Of a stretch of DNA of 64,000 bases, positions 10,450 through 21,223 are shown one piece after another. The DNA comes from Porodaedalea pini (lineage: Eukaryota; Basidiomycota; Agaricomycetes; Hymenochaetales; Hymenochaetaceae). Under the pieces are notes generated by a model. That model had not been told where the DNA came from. It ran no database searches and saw nothing but the letters and a program-made list of their open reading frames with translations. Every line of letters begins with the position of its first letter. Positions within the stretch are counted from its first letter, which is position 1. The DNA lies in NCBI GenBank assembly GCA_002794775.1, contig NBAY01000004.1, positions 310,001-374,000 on the forward strand, in the 5' to 3' direction. The translations under genes were made by a program, and so were the position numbers.

Positions 10450-13400
10450 ATGTCCGCTTCGAGAGGCAATACACCACCAAACCTCCGCTCTGCGTCTCCG
10501 GCGCATGCCAGTGGCCATCTGCATCGTACACCATCGCATGAGGTGCTCAACGCCCATCCACTTCTGTCTCCGGGTCCGCCGACTTCATCAGCTGCTGTTA
10601 CCTCCGTTGGGGCTTCATCTAGCAGCAACAGTGTACCCTCTCCGCCGGAATCACTGCGCAATGCTTCGCCTCACACCGCTCAGGCCGCAAACCCCGCGCC
10701 GAAGTATCTGCCGTACACCCCTCGGCAGGCACGTGTCGTGACCGGGTCCGCAACTACTGGTACGGCGAGCTCGCCTGTGTCCGTGTCGCCGCAACAGCAC
10801 CAACACGTAGGCGTGGCCGGGGCACCGAGCGCGACAAGTCGTCTGCAGCTCCAGAACCTTAAGGCCGTTGCCCAACATCATGGTCTTGATGCCAGCTGCC
10901 TCGGCTGGGCGATGCTTGAAGAACTAGTAGCGGGATCGGATCATGCGCCTGCTTGGACGGAGGTATGGACCGTGATCGCAACGGGCAAGGTGAGCGTTTC
11001 ATTTCCGCTAAATGCATCTGTCACGAGAAGGTGATTAATGTCGAGGATGTCCGCACAGGCTGCTCTGCTGCTCCCAACGGAGGCAGCGGGCTCTCGTGAG
11101 GTCATAACTCCCGAATTTATGAAAGACCATATCATATTCTGCGACGGTTCCGCCAGAAATGATGCGCCAATCGTTACATTATCTGGACTGAGAGGAACTA
11201 TCGAGTGAGTACACGACTCATTGAGCCCCAATCGCATTCTCCATGAATACCCTGTTCTGGAAAAAGCGAACAGAGACCCCTGCCTATTTCGACTAATCGA
11301 TTCTTTCACTCATTGCTACTATGTATACTCATGAATTCATTTTGACAGTGGAAACAACCTATCAATCCAATCTACTGTGTCAACCTCATCCAAACTGTTC
11401 AAGGCCTTGTCTGATCCTGACACCCGCTCCTCCGCTCTCCTTACACTCCCCCCGCTTCCTATTCTGTCTAACTCTGCCGTCAGTTATCCCAACTTCTCTT
11501 CCCCTGCATTCATACCTTCGCTCCCTCTGCCTCCTCGGACTGTCATTCCTCCAAAGCCTCCATTGCCTCCACGCCCCGGTGCCAAACCTACCGCCGCTCC
11601 GAACGTCTCGCGCCTCTCGAACCCCTTTGCCTCATTCTTTGCCAAGTCTCCGACACCTACAAGCCCCGCCCCGACATCTCATCCCCTCCCCGATGTGCCA
11701 CCGGTGGACCATGTTGTCGAGGTCCCGCATTCACGATAGATCACGCGCTCATCCGGCAAAACGTGTCGAAAGCTCTCGCGAAGTGCATTAAGACAGAAAT
11801 CAAGGAAGCACTCACTGGATTGCCCACATGGGTCGTCGACCGCACGCAGAACTTCTCGTCAAGCTTTTTGCCCTTTCCAAAGCCTGCTCTCAAAACGAAA
11901 GAGGGCAACAGCGGGAGTCAGGTCTCCTCGGACCAAAATTCGATTTTGGAGATGTCTGCTTATGACGATCCCGCAGAGGAAGTGTCTGAGAGGTTTCAGG
12001 ATTTCTTTGAGAGCTTAGAAGAGGAGCTTAGAGTCGATGGCTCGCCTTCGACATTGAGGCGAAAAGACGATAAGCATGGCGAGGAAGAAAAGGAACGAGA
12101 GAAGAACGAACTCGACATAAAAGTGCAAAATACATTAGAGAAGGTAGAGTGTGCGCTGACAAGTGTTTTCTATGACCGGTAAATATATTTTTTCTCTCCT
12201 AGAATGTCTCGGAATAGATGATTGACACAAATGCTAGATTGTATCGGCCTTCAAATTCTGACGACGCGTCTCACGACGAGGCACTGTCGAGTCGCATAAC
12301 CGCACTCAACAAATTAGACTTGAGCTTAGATCACCTCGGCGTTGATGCTGGCGCCTCTAAGGACGACGTGAGCCGTGTCATCGAGGCGTGTGGTGAAAGT
12401 GCGTCGCGAGCAATCCATGTCATTCTATGTTCTGATTATTATTTGCTTCAGCCATTTCACAGCTCGAAGTAGCGCGCTGTCCATCTGACAAGGCTGCTAT
12501 TCTCGTGGCGTCTCACCGAATCATTGTTGGTGCGCACTTTGTCTAGCTCCTTACTACGTCAATGCAATGGCTAAAACTTACCTTGACAGACGGTCTATCG
12601 CGGCTTCCGCCTCTGCATTTGAAGTCGGATGAGCCAGGAGATGATGATAAAACGCCGCAGGCCCCTACGTTTAACCATGATGTCCATTCTAACACGGATA
12701 CGAATAGGGATCGAAGCAATAGCCCTACCAGGCTGACTATCTCTCTGGATCCAATATCCCCTCGTTTTGAAGTGACTGCAGACAAGCCACTTGAAGAAAG
12801 TAATACAACTGATACGATAAGAGCTCCGTTATTAGAGGACAGCGCTTCCATAAAATCTGTTCCTTCTTTCACGCTGTCTCCGGCCGAGGAATTCAGCGCG
12901 CCGCTGCTGTCTGTCTCCCCACCCAAGACACCCACTCCGGTATCTGGAGATATCCTTCTTCCTCTGATCATCTTCTCTGTGGTGAAAGCAAACCCACCGC
13001 AGCTCGTCTCGCACCTCCTGTATACTCAGCGCTTCCGCAATCGGTCTATTGGAGGGGAGGAAAGTTACTGTCTGATTAATCTCATGGCAGTGGTCGAGTT
13101 CCTCGAGAATGTGGATCTGGGTGCTCTGGGCCTCAAGGAAAGTGAGAAGAATATCATGAGGTCAGTAAACCATAGTTTGTCTCAGCGAGGTTTAACGAGT
13201 TCTGACGTGGGTACTCTTACAGCACCGCCGACCTCACGCCAATCCCTCTGTCGCTGGTGGGCGATAAATCGCCGGCATCCACACCTGGTGGGCAGGCAGG
13301 TCTTCGCGGGCGAGTCGAGCAGCAAGTAGATGCAATAGCCGGCTCCGCGAACAAGGTCCTTTCAGGCGTCGTCGATTCAGGCTTCGGCGTGCTGCGATCG

Positions 13401-14277
13401 CTCCTTCCGACAACGCCGGGCGAGCAACCAAATTCTGCAGCGCCTGCAACTGGTGGAGCGCAGGAAAGCGCACCGTGGAACAACCTCCGACCGGGCTTCG
13501 GGCTCCTTCGCCGCGAGAGCGGGTTTTCGATCGCGAGTCTTGCGGCGTCGCTCCCTGGTGCAGGGAATCGTGAGCGCGCACGCTCGATTGCATCGTCATA
13601 TCATGCCGCGGACGAGGAGGGCCAGGAAATGGTCGAAAGCCGGCCTGGGTCTGTGCGGAACATGACGTTGGACGACGCCGAGGTCGAGGAGTCGGAAGAA
13701 GAGGAGAGCGCGGAGGATGGCGAAAGTGGTGAAGAGGATGAGGAGGAAGAGGAGGAAGAGGAAGAGGCAAGACATGATACGCGGAGCATACGCAGCTTCG
13801 AGAGCATGATGAGTGAGCGGAGCCGGGATCGGCAGAGGCGCAAGAGCACGAATGTGAAAAAGGAACGCATGAGCATTACGGATCGCCTGGCGCACATGTC
13901 CCGGAGGACGAAGAACGCCGCGCTGCACTCGCATGAAACTTCTGATCATCAGGTGTGTTATCAATTCTCTTCTACGTCGACCGGTTGGACTCTTCCTTTG
14001 TTTGCTAACTCACCGCGTCCGTGTCTTGCAGGGATTGCCCCCGGCACGGTCATCAACTCTCCTCTCCGCCAAAGACCAAACCCGCTTCGACACACCCGTC
14101 TCTTCCAGGACATCCTCTCCCGTACCCAGTGGACGCCCGCCCTTCGTACCTCCGCCAAGCCGTCGCTTCCTCGAGTGCACGGCCGACGACCTCAAGATGT
14201 CTGAGATCCCAGACCTTCTGCATGAGTATCGGCGCCTCGTCGAGAACATGCGTTCCATGGGAGCTTTTGATGAATAG
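10450..14277 (+). CDS. VPS9-domain protein, probable Rab5 GEF
   Basis: VPS9 domains exchange GDP for GTP on Rab5-family GTPases in endocytic and vacuolar traffic. The N-terminal half is low complexity, rich in Ser, Pro and Ala. A proline-rich stretch LPPRTVIPPKPPLPPRPG near 11530-11580 could bind SH3 domains. The VPS9 core lies around 12470-13170: SDKAAILVASHRIIV, then SGDILLPLIIFSVVKANPPQL, a YTQRF...GGEESYCLINLMAVVEFL block and ENVDLGALGL. After ADLTPIPLSL the C-terminus is disordered, with a long Glu/Asp run at about 13680-13765, and ends MRSMGAFDE. At least seven introns are needed. ATG 10450 is preferred; an in-frame ATG at 10429 is also possible. Confidence 0.85.
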
Positions 14278-14593
14278 CCTTGATTATTCGATGATCACTA
14301 TCTTCTCTCATCCTTGTTCTTCTTGCCTTTGACTAACCTACACTCTTTCGACCTATCCTTTCCCTTTTCCTCATGCATACCTTTACACACTGCATTTCAA
14401 TTCTTGGTTTTGCTCGCTTTCGATTGCAACTTAGCACATCATTCATTAAAGCAGATTACAACGAGGGTATATAGCTACGGAGTAAATAGTCCTTCAAGTC
14501 CGTATGTAACGGTAGACAAACGTATTCACCTAATGATTGGGTATACACATCAGTGGGCATTTCATTGGATCCGTAAGGGAACGAGAGTGAAAG
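14278..14593. other. Convergent 3' intergenic region
   Basis: Lies between the 3' ends of the VPS9 gene (+) and the GH128 gene (-). No gene recognised. Confidence 0.4.
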
Positions 14594-15979
14594 TTAACAG
14601 AGTACCAGGTCGTAAGTACTTGGAAAAGTAGTAAGAGCGAACGAAGTCGTCATCGCAATGATGAGCAGACGTGATATACCGAAGGCATCGGATGTGGGTC
14701 TGCGAGGAAGCGCGGAACTGACCGTCGGTGACGAGCCGCCTCCGGCGGAGGTCTCGCCGATGTATTGCTGTCCGAGCGACGTGATCTTGCCCTTTGAGTC
14801 CATCATTGCGTTAGCCTACCATTTTAATCGTCAATGACACCGATTTTTAGAGAAGGACGCATATATCTGGAAGAGACAAGGCGTACAGTATCAACACCAT
14901 TTAGATTCTCCATCACGCCGTACCACGCATAGCGCTCTACCCAGTCGGTCGCGTCCATGAAGCCCTGCGTCTCGTTGAGGAAGGTGACGACGTCGGAAGC
15001 AGAAGGTTCGGCGCCGCCGTTGTAGTTCTGTAGAAAATGGATGACGCGTAGTACGATTAGCTGTAATGCAGAAGTTGTATGAGCACCAAGGAGAAAGACA
15101 CGGGTGCGTACCTGGTCGGCCCATTCCGTGACCCAGATGGGGAGCTGGAACGTATCGTGGAAGTCTTCGAGGTAGAGTTGAAACTGCGACGCGTTCACGT
15201 CGTACCAGTCTGCATGTCGACGACAGCAAATGCAGTCACCACAAAAAAAATCAGTATCACTCCTCCTTGTGAATAAATAAGCGAGCATACGCACGAAGGG
15301 CGACAAAGTCGGGATTACACCCTCCCGCACATGCGGTTAGCCAGTCCTGGATCCATTCCTTCCCGCTCGGCGCACTTGACGGCGCTGGAGTCCCGAGACG
15401 CAGTCCCTGCGCCTTGAGCGGCTCTAAATAAGTCTTCCAGAGTGCTGCACCCTCCTCGGCCGTGAGGTTTGATTGGCCGGGCTGTTGTGGTCTTGACGTT
15501 CGTTTCAGCATGATACAATTGGATAGAATAAACAAGAGCGGGAAGGTCCTTGAGCATACGTCTAGAGAAGTAAGCGGCACGGACTTACTCGTTGAACCCA
15601 AGCACAGCCGTGACGTGCTTGCTGGCGAGCGTGCTGTTGATCGAGGACGTGAACGCGTCGATCTGGTCCGTCCCCCATAGCATCGGGACGAACTCGAGAT
15701 TTGCATCTGTGGGACTAGGCGACCAGGTATAGTACCTTCATAAATTAGATCACTGAATGTGAGTCTAAACGACTTGAAATTGATTTTGAAAAAAAATGAT
15801 AGAATGTACCATGATACCTTTCCTGTGCTCGTGTACTGCGTAATATCATCTGCGTTCCCGTTCGGCCATGCCAGGCCGGCTTTGGACGAGGCATTCACTG
15901 CTCGTTGCTGCAGACGCGAACTTGGATGCGCCGATGCTCTTACAGCGAGGAGGCAGGTGAATAACACAGTGGGCAGCAT
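14594..15979 (-). CDS. GH128 endo-beta-1,3-glucanase, secreted, probably anchored
   Basis: Matches the glycosyl hydrolase catalytic-core family (Asl1-like, GH128) that cleaves beta-1,3-glucan of fungal walls. From ATG 15979 a signal peptide is visible (MLPTVLFTCLLAVRASA). Later exons give SWYYTWSP, LEFVPMLWG, and HVTAVLGFNE with the probable acid/base Glu. Then come SNLTAEEGAALWKTYLEPL, CAGGCNPDFVALH, and LPIWVTEWADQ with the probable nucleophile Glu. The domain closes with VERYAWYGVMENLNGV. The C-terminus has a Ser/Gly-rich stretch followed by a hydrophobic end (SRLLIIAMTTSFALTTF), suggesting a GPI signal or membrane tail. It has about six short introns. It likely acts in the fungus's own wall remodelling. 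Confidence 0.88.
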
Positions 15980-16848
15980 TTTCTGAACGTGATATTTGCC
16001 AGCTTCAAGCGACCGATTCGTCAGAACAAAATATAAGCTAGAACAAACAGGAACAGAGCTTCGCCGAGTTTCCGGAAGTCTAAAGAGATCTACGACATTA
16101 GGACGGGCTTGCTGAGCGTTTTATAGCTGCCTGAGCTGCGGTGGTGCATGGGTGCGAACTGTGCGGCGACTCCACCCAAGTTGATATTAACAGCATGGGG
16201 TGACGTAGGCAAAGACACGTTCCACCCAGCTCGACAGAGGAGATACTCAAAACAGTTTACCAGTTTCAGGATGACTGCGAGGTAGCTGTATGCGATTTGC
16301 CATTCATGTGGTATTCAATATTGCATTGGACGGGAGAAGTCAGTCACGAGATCTACGCGATCCATACTTCAACATCACAAAAATCTGCAGAGTATTATAA
16401 CTAATTATATTCAATTATAAGTCTTAAAAGACATGTAATACATATAATCATTTCGGGCATAATTATAGAGCAATAAAATCTGAACTCCATCTTACAATCC
16501 ACCATAATACTTACCGAAAAGCATAACAGTCATACCAAATTATAATATATCAAAACACTTATGAGAGATTTTAATACATGATAAGACTTTCAATAGAGTA
16601 TAAGTTAGTGGAAGTATTGCAGACTTATATATAATTAAATAAATTCTAAAGTCAGGATTACAAGGCGGCGGAAGAGTTGTCGGAGTTATAAAAGCAAGAA
16701 ATTACTTATAATGCTTTCTAATTGATGGTGATGCGCACTGTCGGTTCTCATGTATATAATAGTTATAGCTCACTTAGCAGCAGTTGTCGTGGATGACAAT
16801 TAGATGGAAGTATTGGAATAGAATGAAATTGAAATAGCACATAACAAT
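15980..16848. other. Gene-free stretch, AT-rich from about 16370
   Basis: The first 350 bp should hold the GH128 promoter. From about 16370 to 16840 the sequence becomes strongly AT-rich with many TATAA/TTATA words and no coding potential. This composition shift marks the left edge of the repeat island. No terminal repeats were identified. Confidence 0.5.
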
Positions 16849-16933
16849 ATGCGACCAACGATAGGGAAAATAGAAATAGCTGTTCAAGATGGATGGTATC
16901 GGATTGAATGTGAGCGGAAATTTCAATCAAAAT

Positions 16934-18613
16934 TCATACATTGTCCTCTTCCTCTTCGTTGTCCTCCTCACCCTCTTCATTGCCCTCCTCATCCTCGGTC
17001 CAGTCTCGATAGAAGTCTTCAATATCAGCTATGGCACCTAGGTCATGAGGATCAGTTGCCGCTTGGGTATTCGGAAAGATAATTCTGAGTAAGGGTTAGT
17101 AAGGGACCATAATATCACATAGACGCAGATGAACATACCGATTCCACCAAATCAATAGCTCAGCAGTGTACCTCTTGACATGTGGGACATCAGACCTGAA
17201 CAATTGAATAATACCATTAAACATCTCGGGTATTTCTGGAGCACTCGACGTAGAGAAATGGAGCCTTGCGCTAAGAGCAAAGTAGACCTGGTAGTAATAC
17301 ATTTTTCAGTATTATATATGCGCAAACCGTGAAACAAATAAAATACCTGGACAGTAACGTATGCAAGTGATCCTGGAGTGACTTCGGTCATACCATGGAT
17401 CTCTGCATTACCTATTTTCGTACACCTTGAGCCTTTGACAGCGGGACCTGAGTTTGCAGAAGAAGGCGCCGTAAAGATGTGTTTATAGGCCTACAAAAAG
17501 ATGTAAACACATTAAGAAAGAAAAAGGAAGAAGACTTGCCCTGACGATCAAATTACCCTTCAAGAAGCCCTTCAGAGGGTTCCTTGGATGATAAATACCG
17601 TTTTCGAAGGCAAAGACTCGGCTATGGTTGCCATCAAGTTCACGGGTAACTCCTTTTTTGTTTGTTACCGTGGCCCTGTCCGCATGCAACAAAGCTAGAT
17701 ATCTAGAAAGTATGTAATATAAATCAGCAATGATGTGATAGGAAAGGCATGAGCACGTCTTCTTTTGTTTAAGATTATCTCAAAGTACTTACTCCGGAGT
17801 GAGCGGCTGAACCTCTGCGGGGGCCAGGAGCTTTGCGAGTGTCTCGTTCTCGAATCCACGTAAGTCTTTGCGATCATTATCTGGCCGTGTCGACTCGTTG
17901 TCAACGGATGGGAAAACGATCCACTGGAGGATAATTTTCCTGATTCCTGATGTATCGGCAGACCGAGCGGCACGCTGACCCTCACGCAACTGTAAACATT
18001 GTGAGAGTTTATCTATGCAGAGGAAAAAAAAGCAATGACTCACGCAATTAACTATATATTTGAATGTCTGAGTATCCGCCTTGACGACCTTCTTGTACAG
18101 CAAGGTGTTGACATCGAATAAAGCCTTCACAGCATCCACAGCACGGTGGACACTGACACAAGAACTGATTATTGAAAGAATAAAGTAGAATAAAACCAAT
18201 CACTTACGACGGATCAGTGATTTGTTGTAATTCAGCAGGGCTAAGCTTTGCGTTAGGAATACCTTTGTTAAGAATTTGTTGCGGGCTAGTCCATGGTTCA
18301 TATGCTCTAGCAAGGTAGCGTCCCTTGCTGACGAAGATGTCCGCTGCAGTACTGCAAATGAGTAAAGTAAACAGATAAACGAAGACAAGAGGAAGAAGCC
18401 AGCGTACGCCTTCCTCTTTCCACTTCTCGTAAACTCTTCCTCTGGCACCTGTCGTGAAGCACTGGTCGAGTCCGAGTCAGAAGAGGAGTCTGAGGAGCTA
18501 GGCTGCGAATCCGTCATAGGGGGGGTCGGTGTCATCGGGTACTGAGGGGCGAGCATTCCGTGAGGGAGAGACATCGGGTACTGAGGGGCGAGCATTCCAT
18601 GAGGGGGAGACAT
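16934..18613 (-). CDS. DUF6698-like protein, full copy
   Basis: Member of a large Agaricomycete family of unknown function, recognised from AVKALFDVNTLLYKK, RGFENETLAKLLAP, YHPRNPLKGFL, AYKHIFTAPSSANSGP, GNAEIHGMTEVTPGSLAYVT and a terminal LLIWWNRIIFPN block. Eight or so exons splice in phase from ATG 18613. The N-terminus begins with a tandem 13-residue repeat (HGMLAPQYPM-type, 18530-18613), and a Ser/Asp-rich low-complexity stretch follows. The C-terminus is acidic and stops at 16934-16936. No catalytic motif is apparent. The gene sits next to a broken Ku70 and has shuffled partial copies at 32133-33915, so this sequence has been duplicated within the window. It is usually found in multiple copies in these genomes (family knowledge). 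Confidence 0.75.
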
Positions 18614-18750
18614 CGCGGTGAGTGTTCGAATACAGAAAGAAGCATAGTAACACCGTAAGTTTATAAGGCTGGGCGGGGGAGATCAGCGGCTGTGCAACTT
18701 TCACTGGAAAACACAACCACGGCGAGATATCCCCTCTTGGCTATATCGCG

Positions 18751-19818
18751 TTATGATCTCACGTGTTTCAGTGAGAATGCCAGAACTTGAAGAGAGAAGG
18801 AAGAAAGCCGCACCGAATAGAACTTGGTAGGGTCGAATGGCCTCTCCTCCGTGCTGATGAAGAACGGTTCAACGGAGACACCCGCTTGAGTCAAGTCCTA
18901 AGCAAAGTGTTCATGGCGTCAAACAAATGCAATGCTAACTCAAGCGCTACCAAAAGTGTTGTTTGAGCAGACGTGACAAGTTGAGCGTTCTTCGCGCCGG
19001 GATGAGGGTCGTCTTCGTCAGTAATGAGGAAAAGACGCTTGATGCCAGATTTTGGAGCTCTGGTAGAAAAAAGTTGTTTTACGCAAACGAGCCTATACAG
19101 ATAGGCAACACTTACCCGTCTCGTAAGGCCCAGTTACAGCTCGTAAAGACATCACCCATGGGGACACGATTCTCTGATGGTGGATACTCGTAATGAAGCC
19201 ACTTATGGTTATCCTTTGCCTCTAGATACATTTGAGAGGAATGGATCAGCAATCGCTTAACATACAACTGCGAGTCGAAGTATAACGCACCGTAAAGGAG
19301 CTGGATAAGATTTTGAATCTTTGGGGCATCAATCTGTCCTACAGGCTCGTATACGAACGTCCTATTCTTTGTACTCTGTAGCTCCGCGCGCCGTATTTTC
19401 TTTCTTGCGAGACTTTGAGATGCTCAGTACGGTGTGGTATATGCGGGAGTTTGAGAGCTTCTCACGGTATTGAAAAGTAAAATCCCAGCAGCGTCATTTG
19501 GCCCGACAACCTTCCGCTTCTGAATTTGCATATCGGCCTCGAGTGCAGCAAGTAGGTGGGAGGTCTGTGCGCCTTCTTTGTTCGGGTCATCATGAAGCGC
19601 TTGCATTGACTCCGAACAGTCAATCGCAAAGAGAACGACATCGCGTTTGCCTTCAAAGAACTGACAGCACGTGTCGTAAGACACAGAAACGATTCAGCTG
19701 GTATCTGGAGAATATTACGGAGTTGTCGGCATACCGAGAACTCGTTGAAATGCTAAAAAGTTAGTTTTGAGCTTCTTAAGTTAAGAAGCGTGCATAGCAT
19801 GCTCACCGAATCAAGCAT
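18751..19818 (-). pseudogene. KU70: Ku70 5' fragment (vWA domain only)
   Basis: Ku70 is the DNA-end-binding subunit of non-homologous end joining. Exons read in phase: MLDS (19818-19807), HFNEFS, then 19660-19466 (FFEGKRDVVLFAIDCSESM...GPNDAAGILLFNT), 19399-19291 (RTFVYEPVGQIDAPKIQNLIQLL), 19221-19116 (ENRVPMGDVFTSCNWALRDG), 19059-18951 (GIKRLFLITDEDDPHPGAKN) and 18897-18814 (VEPFFISTEERPFDPTKFY). All joins keep frame, giving about 211 residues of the N-terminal von Willebrand-like domain. After that, reading past the donor meets TAA at 18751. No Ku core or SAP-domain exons follow; the DUF6698 gene begins 138 bp further on. This is a truncated gene or captured fragment. The first two tiny exons are less certain. 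Confidence 0.85.
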
Positions 19819-20339
19819 ACGGTTCCGGGCACGCCTCAGCTTGAGCTCGCCGTCATTCAAGGGCCCGTACGTCTGTCATTTCTTAGCTACGCTCGATTTA
19901 CACATGGGCAAGATCACCTTACCGACACAAGTACAGAAGAAGGCGGACACGAAGCCCGATCGCGCGCGGCCGGCCGATCAAAATCGTATAGTCAGTATTC
20001 AAGCTTGCCCTTGCATCTGTACAACAGTTCTCACCATCCACATACTTGCACAGGTACCGCCGCCTCGAATCGAAAAAAAGGGAAATCCTGGAGGAAAGAA
20101 AATGAGAATCAAGTTTCGAATGGTGCGTCCGACTGTCACAAAATCGTCCACCGTTCGACTGAAACGCGACTATAGATAATGAGAGGATTCTCGTCGTTGT
20201 CACTCGAGAAGTACGTTGACGAGTTGGCAAGGTGGGGGCGCGGCGTGAACTTGAAAAGAAAGTAGTTTACGATCTTGTACAACAAAGGAACCTTCGACTC
20301 CGATTGTTAGCTTATCGTCGGAGTCCTAGCGAATCGACT
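19819..20339. other. No gene recognised
   Basis: Would correspond to the promoter side of the Ku70 fragment. Open frames exist on the minus strand, but no domain is recognisable. Confidence 0.35.
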
Positions 20340-20870
20340 TTTCATCTTTCACGAGCCCGTCTGACATCCTCGCACCTCACCCCGATCTCTTCAAGTCCGA
20401 ACTCGACTCATCTCTTGCAGGCTTCGACCCTTACCTGCTGCAATCGCTCATCATCGAGCAGCCAGACGCGTTCAACTTCCTACATTCTGAAACTACTCTT
20501 CACCGTCAGCTCAGAGTCTGCCTCAGCATATGAAACGATGACTGCCTGCTCGAAGTCTTTCTACAATCAAGCCTCCTCGAAGTATTCATTCGAACTCGTT
20601 GGTAAATTCGCACAGGCATCAGCCGTCTGACAGCCATCAGACATTCCCTCAGACTATCGCGAAGCGGCTCAGGCAACATCTCGCTCGAAGAGTATAATCC
20701 ACACCCTCCTTCATCTGCCAATCATAACGGCACCTCGGACTATTCAAGTTACGATTCTCGTTCTGAGTACTACTCCATCGGCTCCAGCCATCCGTCATTG
20801 GCTTATGCATCCATCATCTCACCGGCTGTGATCTCTGCACGCAGCTAGCCTGCGCAGGTTCAGTCTCAGG
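20340..20870 (+). pseudogene. Remnant of an unidentified coding gene
   Basis: A coding-like frame reads FSSFTSPSDILAPHPDLFKS, then DPYLLQSLIIEQPDAFNFLH, and stops at a TGA near 20533. Coding-like composition resumes in another frame with EEYNPHPPSSANHNGTSDYS. An in-frame stop lies directly upstream. I cannot name the parent gene. The pattern of good codon use broken by stops and frame jumps suggests a decayed gene piece at the edge of the transposon. A near-identical copy of its second part recurs at about 21001. Confidence 0.45.
20693..20753 (+). repeat. Direct repeat copy 1 (about 60 bp)
   Basis: Begins AGAGTATAATCCACACC and ends CGGACTATTCAAG. Nearly identical to 21001-21061, about 308 bp away, with a handful of substitutions. 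Confidence 0.8.
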
Positions 20871-21000
20871 CTCGCGCACCCAGTCCCGTTGGCGCAGGCC
20901 TTGCCATGTCGTTGCTTCCCCGAATCTCACGAAACAACAGCTGCTCTGCTCGCCTTCTTCTAGTGTCACAGATGCCAACTCATCACAATGGCTCTCATCA

Positions 21001-21061
21001 AGAGTATAATCCACACCTTCCTTCGTCTGCCAATCATGACGGCACCTCGGACTACTCAAGG
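21001..21061 (+). repeat. Direct repeat copy 2 (about 60 bp)
   Basis: Second copy of the repeat at 20693-20753. It overlaps the 3' end of the Plavaka transposase reading frame on the minus strand, so the transposase C-terminus now ends in foreign sequence. Confidence 0.8.
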
Positions 21062-21093
21062 AGACAGAGTGCCCGATTAATTTTGGACTGGCA

Positions 21094-21223
21094 TCTCCTC
21101 ATCGGCAGATTCATTGTCCAGTACCGATCCTTCAGACTCAGAGTCTTCCGTTTCCTCATCTCCTCATCGGCAGATTCATTGTCCAGTACCGATCCTTCAG
21201 ACTCAGAGTCTTCCGTTTCCTCA
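21094..21223 (+). repeat. 65-bp tandem duplication in the transposase last exon
   Basis: The unit starting TCTCCTCATCGGCAGATTC is present twice in a row, at 21094 and 21159. Since 65 is not a multiple of three, it shifts the transposase frame near its C-terminus. Confidence 0.85.

Noticed and set aside
13234..13964. Minus-strand frames opposite the VPS9 gene
   Set aside because: Low-complexity translation opposite the acidic run of the VPS9 protein; serine runs are the antisense of Glu codons.
20640..21060. Plus-strand repeats as a CRISPR-like array
   Set aside because: Only two copies of a long unit with a 250-bp gap; this is eukaryotic DNA and the units look like broken coding sequence.
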